NCBI RefSeq assembly: GCF_010550605.1
Contig: NZ_JAAGNI010000356.1
Span: 51,312-115,311, forward strand
From: Streptomyces sp. SID9727
GTDB taxonomy: Bacteria; Actinomycetota; Actinomycetes; Streptomycetales; Streptomycetaceae
Length of the DNA: 64,000 nt
Direction: 5' to 3'
Made by a program: the position numbers and the translations under genes. The notes under the pieces were generated by a model. That model saw only the letters and a list, made by a program, of their open reading frames with translations, did no database searches and was not told where the DNA came from. Each line of letters starts with the position of its first letter. Position 1 is the stretch's first letter. This document shows positions 35,935-44,820 of this stretch, piece after piece.

Positions 35935-36409
35935 GGTGGGACGGCAGCTGGTTCCCGGCGGGCGCGCTGTGCCTCGGCGAGCTCGGAAACGGTGACCGTC
36001 CGGGCCAGTCACCGGTAGTAGGGCTGGCGGGCCAGGCCGAGCACACGGCAGGTCACCGCCACCGGCACCCGGTGAGGGGCAGCGGCGGCGGCCGGCTCGC
36101 GGACGAGCGGGTACATCATGTTGATGGCAGGTTCGCCTGCGACAGATATGCCGCGGCCCTCCGCAGAACCTCGTTCCCTTGCTCGAGTAGCCGGACGCGC
36201 TTGCGGGCCTCGCGCAGCTCCGCGGATGCGCCCTGCGCTGTCGCGGGTCTGCAGCCCTCATCGGTGTCGGCATGGCGCGGCCACTTCGACAGCGTGATCA
36301 GGGGGACACTGAAGTCGGCGGCGATCTGTTCCACCGTGACGCCGGGCTCAGGGTTGCGCGCGACGCGCACGACGTCCTCGCGGAGCTCCTTCGGATACGG
36401 TTTGGGCAC
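35935..36409 (-). mobile_element. IS3-family element fragment (OrfA plus start of OrfB)
   Basis: OrfA runs from GTG 36409 to 36116: PKPYPKELREDVVRVARNPE with the helix-turn-helix, then AELREARKRVRLLEQGNEVL and AAYLSQANLPS, the leucine-zipper end. OrfB starts at 36117-36119 (MMYPLVRE) and has an in-frame TGA in YYR*LA near 36020; it is cut off at about 35935. The element is dead. Confidence 0.8.
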
Positions 36410-36624
36410 TGCAGCATCCTTCCAGGCCACCTCTCAGCAAGCCAGGTCAGGTGTCGCTCAACTGTGCAGCAGTCCCCCGAGCGATCGGAATCTGGACATC
36501 GTCTGACTCCCCTATGGTCCGCCTTGTTACGGGGTTGGCCGATGTGCGGGGACAGGCGCGCGAGGACGGCGCCCGTCGACGCAGTTGTTGGAGGTATCAC
36601 CCCTGGCTCGTTGACTGGCGCGGC
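36410..36624. other. Spacer between IS3 fragment and PBP gene
   Basis: No gene. It includes the region upstream of OrfA, where the IS end may lie. No clear terminator of the PBP gene was identified. Confidence 0.3.
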
Positions 36625-38247
36625 TCAGGAGGGATCCTCTGGGACGGCCGCCAGCAGGCGGTGGAGGATGGGTCCGGCCGAGCCGCCACCCGTGACACCT
36701 TGCTCGACCACGCAGGCGACGGCGACGTTGCCGCGTCGGGCCACGAGCCAGCCGTTGTTCTCCTCGTCCTCGGAGACCTCGGCGGTTCCGGTCTTCGCGC
36801 CGATGGGGCCGGGCAGGTCGGCCAGGACGCGTGCGGTGCCGCCTCTCACGGTGGCGCGCATCATTGTCTGCAACTGATTCACCACGGTACGCGGCAGGGC
36901 GGTGGTGGACGTCCGGTCATCCAGTTCCGGACGGATTGTCGGCTGGTGGAAGTGGCCGGAGGCCGCAGTCGCGGTGATCGAGGCCATGATCAGGGGGTTC
37001 GCCTGGATGCGGCCCTGTCCGATCATCGCAGCAGCCTTCTCCGTCTCGTCCTTCGGTACGGGCACCGACCCGTCGTACGAGGGGATTCCCACGTGCCACT
37101 CCTGGCCTACGCCGAAGTACTTGCGCGCGATGTCGCCCGTTTCGGCGTCGCCGAGTTTGCCGCGCAGGCTGATGAAGGCCGTGTTGCAGGACTCCGTGAA
37201 GTCCTTCTGGAAGGTCGCGCCGTGGAACTCCGATGTTTCGACGTTGTGGAACTCCTTGCCGACGACGAGGTGTTTGGGGCAGTCCACCACGGACTGGGGG
37301 GTGACAGCGTTCTTCAGCAGCAGTGCACTGCTTGTCACGATCTTCCAGGTGGACCCGGGCGCGTACGTGCCTGAGGCGGCGCGGTTGAAGCCGGTGGCCG
37401 GGGAGTTGGCCATGGCGAGGATCTCGCCGTTGTCCACGCGCAGGGCCACCAGCGAGGCGTTCCTGCCATCGGCCTCGGCGCCGAGCGCCTGATCGGCGGC
37501 GGCCTGCCAGGTGGCGTCCAGGGTGGTCCGGGCCGATGCCGGGCCGTCCTGGCCGCCCGCGTTCGTCTTGCCTCCAAACGTGATCTCCGTGCGTTTCGTC
37601 TCCCCGGTGACCCGGTCGACCAGCCGAATCGTCCCTCGTGGCCCGCCGCCCCCACCCGCGATCTGCGCCAGCAGCGGCTGCAGCGACGGGTAGGCGTCAC
37701 CCCTGAGGGACTTCCCGTTCCTGTCTGCGACCTCCGGTGTACTGGTCTCCTCGCGCTCGAGGCGGAACTTGGCCTTGTCGCTCAAGTGCGGATGAACGAG
37801 TCCCAGCGTCCAGTCGACCTGCCAGGTCCCCTTCTCCTCCCGTAGGAGTATGCGTGAGTTGTACGTCCAGGAACCAAGCCCCTTCACGGGCATCTGCGCG
37901 GTGAAAGGGACGCTCACCGCGCCGTCGTCCGCGCGCTCGGCGGTAGCCGCGGTGAGGCGCGGGCCCTCGATGTCGAGCCCTTCGGTGAAACTGTGCAACA
38001 CCTCCTCGGCGCGGGCGGGGCTGGTCGTGCGGGCTGCGGCGCCCTCGTAGCGGCCGCGTGACCAGTCGGCGAGAAAGGCTCTGGCCTGGGCAACGGCGGC
38101 CGGGTCGAGGGCGTTGGAGGTGTGGTCGAACGGTCCTATTCCTGCGGCGTACGCACCGCCGGCGGCAAGGGCGAGGGCCACTGTCGCTGCGGCGGTCGCC
38201 TTGAGCGGCGAACGCGAGGTTCTACGTCGAGCGGGAGTGCGTGTCAT
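36625..38247 (-). CDS. Class B penicillin-binding protein with MecA-like N-domain
   Basis: A 540-residue transpeptidase anchored by one N-terminal helix (AAATVALALAAGGAYAAG). Residues 45-165 resemble the NTF2-like MecA N-domain (AFLADWSRGRYEGAAART, GTWQVDWTLGLVHPHL). Transpeptidase motifs follow: SxxK in YAPGSTWKIVTS, SxN as ESCNTAF and KTG in GAKTGTAEV. Such PBPs often have low beta-lactam affinity. It is divergent from a LysR-BlaB pair across 86 bp, an arrangement suggesting regulated beta-lactam resistance. ATG 38247 starts the gene. Confidence 0.85.
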   Translation of the reverse strand: MTRTPARRRTSRSPLKATAAATVALALAAGGAYAAGIGPFDHTSNALDPAAVAQARAFLADWSRGRYEGAAARTTSPARAEEVLHSFTEGLDIEGPRLTAATAERADDGAVSVPFTAQMPVKGLGSWTYNSRILLREEKGTWQVDWTLGLVHPHLSDKAKFRLEREETSTPEVADRNGKSLRGDAYPSLQPLLAQIAGGGGGPRGTIRLVDRVTGETKRTEITFGGKTNAGGQDGPASARTTLDATWQAAADQALGAEADGRNASLVALRVDNGEILAMANSPATGFNRAASGTYAPGSTWKIVTSSALLLKNAVTPQSVVDCPKHLVVGKEFHNVETSEFHGATFQKDFTESCNTAFISLRGKLGDAETGDIARKYFGVGQEWHVGIPSYDGSVPVPKDETEKAAAMIGQGRIQANPLIMASITATAASGHFHQPTIRPELDDRTSTTALPRTVVNQLQTMMRATVRGGTARVLADLPGPIGAKTGTAEVSEDEENNGWLVARRGNVAVACVVEQGVTGGGSAGPILHRLLAAVPEDPS

Positions 38248-38333
38248 GCCGTGAGGAGACCAAGCGACCAGACCTCATGTCCAAGACAGATATGGATCTT
38301 CGATCAATAATCCTTCCGATATGATTGCTGCTC
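38248..38333. promoter_or_regulatory. AT-rich divergent control region, PBP and LysR genes
   Basis: The 86-bp gap contains an AT-rich core around 38286-38322 (ATATGGATCTTCGATCAATA). LysR proteins usually bind T-N11-A sites in such divergent regions and control both genes. Start points and the exact operator cannot be fixed from sequence alone. Confidence 0.5.
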
Positions 38334-39293
38334 GTGGACCTGATCCGGCACTTGGAATGCTTTGTGGCTGTTGCAGAAGAGTCACACTTCGGCCGTGCGG
38401 CGGTACGACTGCGCATGGCCCAGCCACCTTTGTCGCAGCGCATCCAACGCCTGGAGCGGGAGCTGGAGGTGCGCCTGTTCGACCGGACCAGTCGCCAGGT
38501 GGCTCTCACCAAGGCCGGGACTCTGCTACTGCCCGAAGCACGTGCACTTTTGGTCCGTGCTGCGTCCCTGCACGCCGCAGCCCGCCGGATCCGGGACGGG
38601 GAGAGCGGGCTGCTTCGCGCCGCGCTGCCTCCCGATATCGCCAGCACCACCGTCGCGGCGCTGGTGGGAGCCTTCCGGGAGAGCTGCGCGACAGTGGAGC
38701 TGGAGCTTCATGAGCTGTCGACCGGTGAACAGCTCGCCCGTTTCGCCGCACGGGAGTTGGATGTCGGGCTGGTACAGCATCCGTGTGACGTGACCGGCCT
38801 CGAACTCGGCCCCGTACTGCGGCGCGACCTCGGTGTCCTGCTGCCCCGCGGCGTTCGCGCCTCCGGGCAGAGCGAAGTGGCCCTGGCCGCGCTCAGCGGC
38901 CACGAACTGGTGCTGTTTCCGCGGGCGGGATCCCCCGCACTCTACGATGAGGTGCTGAGGACCTGTGCACGTGGCGGCTATACACCGACGGCTGTGCGGC
39001 ACGGCCGGGGCGACAGCTTCGTACACGGCTTGGTTCTCTCGGCCTCCGCCGTCGCATTCACCCCACGAGACACGAAGGGCGACGCCACCGACTCGGGACT
39101 GGTCTGGCGCCCTCTCGCCGGCAACCCGCTGGCCTGGCGGCACTCAGTGGCCTGGCCGCAGGGGCACGGCGACGCGGCCGTGCACGCCTTCGCCGACGCT
39201 GCCGCGCACGCCTTGCAGTCGACCGCCGACGCCCGCCCCGACGCCCCCGCCCGACCCACACATTTGCGCCCCGCAGCGGAGTACTGGCTATGA
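38334..39293 (+). CDS. LysR-family regulator, BlaA-like
   Basis: A 319-residue LysR regulator. The N-terminal winged helix-turn-helix is clear (LECFVAVAEESHFGRAAVRL, PPLSQRIQRLERELEVRLFD). The effector domain follows (PPDIASTTVAALVGAF, LDVGLVQHP). GTG 38334 is preferred over TTG 38325. Its stop overlaps the next start (ATGA). A LysR gene coupled to a serine beta-lactamase-like gene matches the blaA-blaB pair that controls beta-lactamase in Streptomyces cacaoi; here the divergent target is a PBP. Confidence 0.85.
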   Translation: MDLIRHLECFVAVAEESHFGRAAVRLRMAQPPLSQRIQRLERELEVRLFDRTSRQVALTKAGTLLLPEARALLVRAASLHAAARRIRDGESGLLRAALPPDIASTTVAALVGAFRESCATVELELHELSTGEQLARFAARELDVGLVQHPCDVTGLELGPVLRRDLGVLLPRGVRASGQSEVALAALSGHELVLFPRAGSPALYDEVLRTCARGGYTPTAVRHGRGDSFVHGLVLSASAVAFTPRDTKGDATDSGLVWRPLAGNPLAWRHSVAWPQGHGDAAVHAFADAAAHALQSTADARPDAPARPTHLRPAAEYWL

Positions 39294-40180
39294 CTGACAC
39301 CCTCACCGACCTTCGCGCGGCTTTCACCGACGCCGGGGTGACCGGATGGATGCACGCCGTGGACATCGACTCCGGAGCCGAAGTCGACTACGAGGGGCAT
39401 CACGTGCTGAGCACCGCCAGCGTGCACAAACTGCCTCTCCTCGTCGCCCTGCACGAGCGGGCAGCGGCCGGCGACATCGATCTCACCGAGCTGGTCGACT
39501 GTCCGCCGGACGATCGCGCCTCGGGACCGACGGGACTCGCGGCCATGGCGGACATCGCCCGCCTCTCCCTGCGCGACCTCGCATACTTGATGATGTCGAT
39601 CAGTGACAATGCCGCCGCCGACGTGATTTTGCAGCGCGTCGGCCTTGACGCCGTTAACCGTACGACAGCACGCCTCGGCCTGACTCGCACCCGCGCCCTT
39701 CACTCCTTCGGGGAGATGATGGCCAGCATCAAGGAGGACGCGGGGCCCGGCGGCGCGCAAGCGCTCGCCGACCCGCACGTCATCGCCCGGCTCCGAGCCC
39801 TCGATCCGGCGCAGTCCAACCGCAGCACCCCACGCGACCTGACCCGGCTGCTCGCGACGATCTGGCGCGACACGGCATGCACACCCGAACACTGCTCATC
39901 CATACGCCGTCTGATGGGACTTCAGGTCTGGCCTCACCGTCTTGCCTCCGGCTTCCCCTTCGACGATGTGCACGTCGCGGGCAAAACGGGGTCACTGCCC
40001 ACACTGCGCGGCGAGGCCGGCGTCGTCGAATACCCCGACGGTGGTCGTTACGCCGTTGCCGTCTTCACCCGCACAGTCAGCACCGCCGCAATCCTGCCCG
40101 CAGCCGACGCAGTGATCGGCGCAGCCGGCCGCATCGCCATCGATGCACTCCGGGAGAGGATTACGCTGCAAACGCCCTGA
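39290..40180 (+). CDS. BlaB-like cytoplasmic class A beta-lactamase homologue
   Basis: A 296-residue protein with class A beta-lactamase motifs: STASVHKLPLL (SxxK), MMSISDNAAADVIL (SDN) and VAGKTGSLP (KTG). It has no signal peptide, so it stays inside the cell. The Glu166-type omega loop is not obvious. A cytoplasmic penicillin-recognising-type protein coupled to LysR fits a BlaB-type regulator more than a secreted resistance enzyme. The last residues (ERITLQTP) are encoded by DNA belonging to an IS3 remnant, so the original C-terminus has been replaced. Confidence 0.8.
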   Translation: MTDTLTDLRAAFTDAGVTGWMHAVDIDSGAEVDYEGHHVLSTASVHKLPLLVALHERAAAGDIDLTELVDCPPDDRASGPTGLAAMADIARLSLRDLAYLMMSISDNAAADVILQRVGLDAVNRTTARLGLTRTRALHSFGEMMASIKEDAGPGGAQALADPHVIARLRALDPAQSNRSTPRDLTRLLATIWRDTACTPEHCSSIRRLMGLQVWPHRLASGFPFDDVHVAGKTGSLPTLRGEAGVVEYPDGGRYAVAVFTRTVSTAAILPAADAVIGAAGRIAIDALRERITLQTP

Positions 40181-40356
40181 GCGAGACCCTGCAAGGGCGA
40201 GAGAGCTGGCCGATCGAGCGCGATGCGCCACTCGACGCGTTCCGATGGCTCCACCGCTACAACACCCGACGCCGGCACTCCCGCCTCGGACAACGATCCC
40301 CGATCGTCTTCGAGGAGGCCCTCAAACTCACACCAACTACGCTGGCCCAAGCCATG
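40160..40356 (+). mobile_element. IS3-family transposase C-terminal scrap
   Basis: In a frame different from the BlaB-like gene the translation reads LSETLQGRESWP, then DAFRWLHRYNTRRRHSRLGQ and SPIVFEEAL. This is the C-terminal end of an IS3-family OrfB. Its left edge overlaps the 3' end of the BlaB-like gene by about 20 bp, and its right edge lies about 55 bp before the response regulator. Confidence 0.75.
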
Positions 40357-40413
40357 CGCACGGCCGTTCTGTACTACCGTTCGGGCACCGGCAGGAGGCC
40401 GTGGAGGGGGAAC

Positions 40414-41130
40414 GTGAGCGCTCGCATTCTGGTCGCCGAGGACGACGCGAAGCAGTCCCGTCTGATCCGGATCTACCTCGAAAGAGAAGGCCACGCAGTC
40501 CATGTGGTCGCGGACGGTCGGGCGACACTGGAACGGGCACGCTCGACCCGGCCCGACCTCATCGTCCTCGACGTGATGCTCCCCCTCGTCGACGGCCTCG
40601 ACGTGTGCCGCGTCCTGCGCACCGAGTCCGATGTGCCAATCCTGCTGCTCACCGCCCGGGTGGCCGAGGAGGACATGCTCCTAGGCCTCGACCTCGGCGC
40701 CGACGACTACCTCACCAAGCCGTACAGCCCGCGTGAGCTGACCGCTCGGGTGCGGGCGCTGCTGCGCCGCTCGGGAAGGTCCGGCGGGGGCGGCGGGCCC
40801 GCGGTGCTGCGGGTCGGCGAGGTAGAGCTCGACACCGCGCGGTTCGAGGTCCGGGTGGCGGGCAGGCAGGTGGAGCTGACCGCGAAGGAGTTCGCGATCC
40901 TGGAGACGCTCGCGCGAGAGCCGGGCCGGGTCTTCACCCGCGCCCAGATCATCGAGCGCGTTTTCGGTTTCGACCGGGACGTACTGGAGAGGACCGTCGA
41001 CGCCCATGTGATGAACATGCGGCGGAAGCTGGGGACGGGCCCGGACGGCAGCCATGTGGAGACGGTGTACGGGAGGGGCTACCGGCTCACGGACGGTCCC
41101 GTCTCCGCGTCACCCCCCGCCGGGGGTTGA
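40414..41130 (+). CDS. OmpR-family response regulator
   Basis: A 238-residue regulator. The receiver domain has acidic residues in VAEDDAKQSRL, the phosphoacceptor in DLIVLDVMLPLVDG and the lysine in YLTKPYSPREL. The winged helix follows (VELTAKEFAILETLAREPGR, TVDAHVMNMRRKLG, YGRGYRL). The start is GTG 40414 with GGAGGGGG upstream. It converges on the sensor kinase gene and overlaps it by 52 bp at the 3' ends. A direct repeat upstream of the lipoprotein operon is a likely target. Confidence 0.9.
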   Translation: MSARILVAEDDAKQSRLIRIYLEREGHAVHVVADGRATLERARSTRPDLIVLDVMLPLVDGLDVCRVLRTESDVPILLLTARVAEEDMLLGLDLGADDYLTKPYSPRELTARVRALLRRSGRSGGGGGPAVLRVGEVELDTARFEVRVAGRQVELTAKEFAILETLAREPGRVFTRAQIIERVFGFDRDVLERTVDAHVMNMRRKLGTGPDGSHVETVYGRGYRLTDGPVSASPPAGG

Positions 41131-42749
41131 CGTTCCCGTGCCCGGGGAAGGGCTACCGCGAACGTGGTGCCCTCCCCGACCGTGCTGCGCACCTCGATGG
41201 CGCCGCCGTGGTCGGCGACGATCTGGCGGGCGATGGACAGGCCCAGACCGGTGCCTCCGGTGGCCCGGTTCCGCGATTCATCCGCCCGCCAGAAGCGGTC
41301 GAAGAGCCGTGGCAGGTCCTCGGCCGCAATCCCCGTGCCTGTGTCACGTATCTCCATGACGGCCCGGTCGCCGTCCTTGAGCAGGGCCAGGGTCACGGTT
41401 CCGCCCGGGGCGGTGGCGCGCAGCGCGTTGCCGACGAGGTTGCCGACGACCTGGCGCAGCCGGTCCGGGTCGGCGCGCGTGTACGCCGGGCGCGGCGCGT
41501 CCAGGGCCAGTGTGATGCCCGCGCCCCGCGCCTGGGGCGAGTGGGCGCGGTGGCTCGTCTCCAGCAGCTCGCGGAGATCGACGTCCCGGTGGCGGTACGC
41601 CAGCGCGCCTGCCTCGGCCAGCGCGAGGTCCCGCAGGTCGTCCACGATGCGCTGCTGCAACAGCGCCTCCTCGTGGAGGGATGCGAGGAGTTCGGGGGTC
41701 GGTTCGAGGACCCCGTCGCGCAGGGCCTCCAGGTACCCGCGCAGATTGGCCAGCGGGGTGCGCAGCTCGTGCGCGATGTCGCTGGTGAGGCGGCGCTGGT
41801 GCTCCTCGCCTGCCTGGAGCGAGTCGGCCATGCGGTTGAAGGCCCCACCGAGCTGCGCGATCTCGTCCCGGCCGGACGCGGGCACCCGCCGCCCCAGGTC
41901 GCCTTCGCCCAGCCCTTTCGCGGCGAGCGTCAGGGCGCGTACGGGACGCAGGACGGCCCTGCTCAGCAGCAGCCCGCCCAGGATGACCACGAGGGCCACG
42001 CCCGCCGCGGCGGCCGCGGCGGGGGCGATGGCCAGGGTGGGCGGCGACTCGTCGCGGAAGCCGAGTGCGACCTCGAGGCGCGGCGGGGCCACGGAGGCGA
42101 CACGCTCGTTGAAGACCCGCTGCAAGCAGTCGGACAACCGCTTCTCGGACTCGCACGGCCGCAGCGCATCGAGATGCTGGGGAGTCAGCGGGTCGTACGT
42201 GCCCGCGGGCTTCGGGCACTGGGCGGGCCTGCGGTCCGCACGCACCGTCGGCACACCGAAGGCGCCGGCCCCGGTGATCACCTCGGCCCCCGCGCGGGTC
42301 AGGCAGGACGCGTCGGCGGCGTAGGAACGGTAGTCGGAGACGGCGGCGGCGGCCTGCTTCATGGCGGCCCGCCGCACCTGCCCACCGGGGATCCGCAGTG
42401 TGGGGCGCGCGTCGACGAGCACCGGCGGGCGGCCGCTCACCGTGCGCGGTGCGCGGCCGGCCAGGGTGTCGGAGTCGGCGAGCAGCGCGTCGGCCTCCGT
42501 GGCCACCCGGATGCGCTGCCCGGTCTCCTTCGCGAGCGCGGCGACCGTCGGCGCGAGCCCGTCCCAGGTGGCGTGCGCCAGCCCGTACGCGCGCAGTTCC
42601 CCGGCGATCCGGGAGGTGTCCTGCTGACCGGCCGTGACGGTCTCGCGTACCTGGCGGTTGGCCTGGCGCAGGGTCAGCCAGGCGGTGGCCGCCGTGGCGG
42701 TCATCGCGATCAGCATCAGCAGGCCGAGGGCCCGTATCCGGAAGCTCAC
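41079..42749 (-). CDS. Membrane sensor histidine kinase
   Basis: A 556-residue kinase. It has an N-terminal helix (GLLMLIAMTATAATAWL), an extracytoplasmic domain of about 240 residues with several cysteines, a second helix (VALVVILGGLLLSRAVLRPV) and HAMP. The H-box is RRLTSDIAHELRTPLANLRG, the N-box LVGNALRA, and the ATP lid has DTGTGIAAEDL and GLGLSIARQI. GTG 42749 has GGAGGGGACAG upstream. It is the last gene of the lipoprotein-ABC operon (14 bp after the permease) and most likely phosphorylates the convergent response regulator. Confidence 0.9.
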   Translation of the reverse strand: MSFRIRALGLLMLIAMTATAATAWLTLRQANRQVRETVTAGQQDTSRIAGELRAYGLAHATWDGLAPTVAALAKETGQRIRVATEADALLADSDTLAGRAPRTVSGRPPVLVDARPTLRIPGGQVRRAAMKQAAAAVSDYRSYAADASCLTRAGAEVITGAGAFGVPTVRADRRPAQCPKPAGTYDPLTPQHLDALRPCESEKRLSDCLQRVFNERVASVAPPRLEVALGFRDESPPTLAIAPAAAAAAGVALVVILGGLLLSRAVLRPVRALTLAAKGLGEGDLGRRVPASGRDEIAQLGGAFNRMADSLQAGEEHQRRLTSDIAHELRTPLANLRGYLEALRDGVLEPTPELLASLHEEALLQQRIVDDLRDLALAEAGALAYRHRDVDLRELLETSHRAHSPQARGAGITLALDAPRPAYTRADPDRLRQVVGNLVGNALRATAPGGTVTLALLKDGDRAVMEIRDTGTGIAAEDLPRLFDRFWRADESRNRATGGTGLGLSIARQIVADHGGAIEVRSTVGEGTTFAVALPRARERQPPAGGDAETGPSVSR

Positions 42750-42763
42750 CCTGTCCCCTCCCC

Positions 42764-44050
42764 TTATGCGCCGGCCAGCGCCCGGGTCGGTGCGAGCCTG
42801 CTGGCCCGCACCGCCGGATACAGACCGGCTGCGGCGCCGATGACCAGGGTTGACCCGATACCCGCCGCGCTCGCCCACGCGGGCACGACCGTAGGCCAGT
42901 CGCGGCTGAGGGCGTACCCCGAGGTGATCAGCGTCCCCAGGACCGTTCCGGCGAGTCCGCCGATGAGCGACAGGAGCAGTGACTCCATCACGAACTGCGT
43001 GCGGATCTGCGCCCGGGTGGCGCCGAGCGCGCGGCGCAGCCCTATTTCCGTACGCCGTTCCAGCACGGAGATCACCATGGTGTTGCCGACGCCGACCCCG
43101 CCGACCAGGAGGGCGACCCCGCCGAGCCCCAGCAGCAGCCCTGTCAGCGCGGATTCGGTGGCCTCGCGGGCGGCGAGCGCGTCCGAGGGCCGCGAGACGC
43201 GCACCTCGCCGGGCTTCTCGGGGTACGCCGTGGCCGCGAGCACGTCCCGCACCGCGGCGATCCGGCTGTCCTCCGCTCGTACGTAGACCGTGGACGGGTG
43301 GCCGTCGAAGCGGAGGTAGGTCCGCGCGGCCGGCCGGCCGACCAGGGCCGCGCTGTCGAGCTCCGGAGCGAGCGGCACCGGGTCGAGCACGCCGATCAGC
43401 GAGAACCACCGGCCGCCGATCCAGACCCGGATGCCCGGCCGGTACGCGTCCAGCCGCTGGGCGGCCGTCGCCCCGAGCACGACCGCCGGGTACTCCTCGG
43501 TGGCGGAGTCCAGCCAGCGGCCCTCGCGGAGGCGCCCGCCGACGGCCGGCAGCAGACCGGTGTCCGCCGCCAGGACGCTCAGCGAACCGGTGCGCCCGAT
43601 GGCGATGCGTTCGTTGCGGTAGACGTGCGCGCCGGTCTCTCCGGTGGCGGCGACCTCCTGGACCGGCGGGATGCGGCGGATCATCGCCACGGACTCCTCG
43701 GGGAGTTCGGACTTTTCGCCGGAGAGGGATTCGCCGGGGGCGACCCGCAGCAGGTTGGTCCCGAGCGCGTCGAGCCTGCGGTCCACCTCGGCCTGGCCGG
43801 AACCGGAGATGCCGACCACCGCGATCATGGCGGCGACCCCGATGGCGATCCCGAGGGCGGAGAGGAAGACGCGGAGGGGGCGGGTGCGCAGCCCGGTGGA
43901 GCCGAGCCGTACGACGTCCGCGGGGCCCAGGCGGGCGGGGCGCAGGCGGGACGGGCCGCGCTTTCGGTTGCGCGCCGGCCGGGGTGGGAATGGCGAGGGC
44001 GTCCCGGCCTCTTTCCGGGCCGGCCCGGGCGTATGCGTGCGCTCCGTCAT
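42764..44050 (-). CDS. MacB/FtsX-type ABC transporter permease
   Basis: A 428-residue permease with four transmembrane helices in MacB order. The first is in [21 protein letters not shown] large extracytoplasmic domain follows with [20 protein letters not shown], then three C-terminal helices ([40 protein letters not shown]). ATG 44050 overlaps the ATPase stop by four bases. Such permeases couple ATP hydrolysis to export of peptides or lipophilic drugs through the adaptor, without transporting across the membrane themselves. Confidence 0.9.
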   Translation of the reverse strand: MTERTHTPGPARKEAGTPSPFPPRPARNRKRGPSRLRPARLGPADVVRLGSTGLRTRPLRVFLSALGIAIGVAAMIAVVGISGSGQAEVDRRLDALGTNLLRVAPGESLSGEKSELPEESVAMIRRIPPVQEVAATGETGAHVYRNERIAIGRTGSLSVLAADTGLLPAVGGRLREGRWLDSATEEYPAVVLGATAAQRLDAYRPGIRVWIGGRWFSLIGVLDPVPLAPELDSAALVGRPAARTYLRFDGHPSTVYVRAEDSRIAAVRDVLAATAYPEKPGEVRVSRPSDALAAREATESALTGLLLGLGGVALLVGGVGVGNTMVISVLERRTEIGLRRALGATRAQIRTQFVMESLLLSLIGGLAGTVLGTLITSGYALSRDWPTVVPAWASAAGIGSTLVIGAAAGLYPAVRASRLAPTRALAGA

Positions 44051-44820
44051 CGGGGTGCCCCGATCGTCGTGCCGCGCGTGACGTCACCGGTCAGCCGGCC
44101 GTCGCGCATCGCGAGGCGGCGGGGGAGCCCGGCCGCGATCTCCTGGTCATGGGTGATGACGACGACCGTGGTGCCCCCCGCGTGCAGCCCGTGCAGCAGG
44201 TCCAGCACGGCCGCCCCGGAGGCGGAGTCCAAGTTCCCGGTCGGCTCGTCGGCCAGCAGCACCGCGGGGTCGCCGACCACCGCACGGGCGACCGCGACCC
44301 GCTGTCGCTCACCGCCGGAGAGCTGATGCGGAAGGTGGTGGACGCGGTGGCTGAGCCCCACCCGGGCGAGCGCGGCGGCTGCCCGGGCCCTGCGGCGGCG
44401 CAGCGGCACCCCCGCGTAGAGCAGGCCGTCTCCGACCGCGTCGAGCACCGGGACGCCGACGGCCAGGTGGAACTGCTGGAAGACGAAGCCGATCCTGGTC
44501 GCCCGGAGCGCCGAGACCTCCCGGTCGGACAGCTTCGCCACGTCGTGGCCGTCGATCAGGACGCGGCCGGAGGACGGCCGGTCCAGGCTGCCCATCAGAT
44601 GCAGCATGCTCGACTTGCCGGAGCCCGAAGGGCCGACGACGGCGACCAGTTCCCCGCGCCCGATCCGCAGGCTGACGTCACGGACGGCGTGGACGCCGCC
44701 GGGATACGTCTTGGAGACGGCATCGAATTCCACGACCGCCGAGAAGCCCGCGCCGGACGCAGAAAGGTCGCCGCTGGACGCCGAAAGCCCCGCACCGGAC
44801 GCTGCAGAGTCCCCGCTCAC
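44047..44820 (-). CDS. MacB/LolD-type ABC transporter ATPase
   Basis: A 257-residue ATPase. Walker A is [13 protein letters not shown], the Q-loop [10 protein letters not shown], the signature [14 protein letters not shown], Walker [14 protein letters not shown] and the H-loop VVITHDQ. GTG 44820 was chosen because it overlaps the adaptor stop (GTGA), which makes an N-terminal Ser/Ala/Gly extension of about 25 residues before [14 protein letters not shown]. It is translationally coupled on both sides (adaptor, permease). Confidence 0.9.
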   Translation of the reverse strand: MSGDSAASGAGLSASSGDLSASGAGFSAVVEFDAVSKTYPGGVHAVRDVSLRIGRGELVAVVGPSGSGKSSMLHLMGSLDRPSSGRVLIDGHDVAKLSDREVSALRATRIGFVFQQFHLAVGVPVLDAVGDGLLYAGVPLRRRRARAAAALARVGLSHRVHHLPHQLSGGERQRVAVARAVVGDPAVLLADEPTGNLDSASGAAVLDLLHGLHAGGTTVVVITHDQEIAAGLPRRLAMRDGRLTGDVTRGTTIGAPR

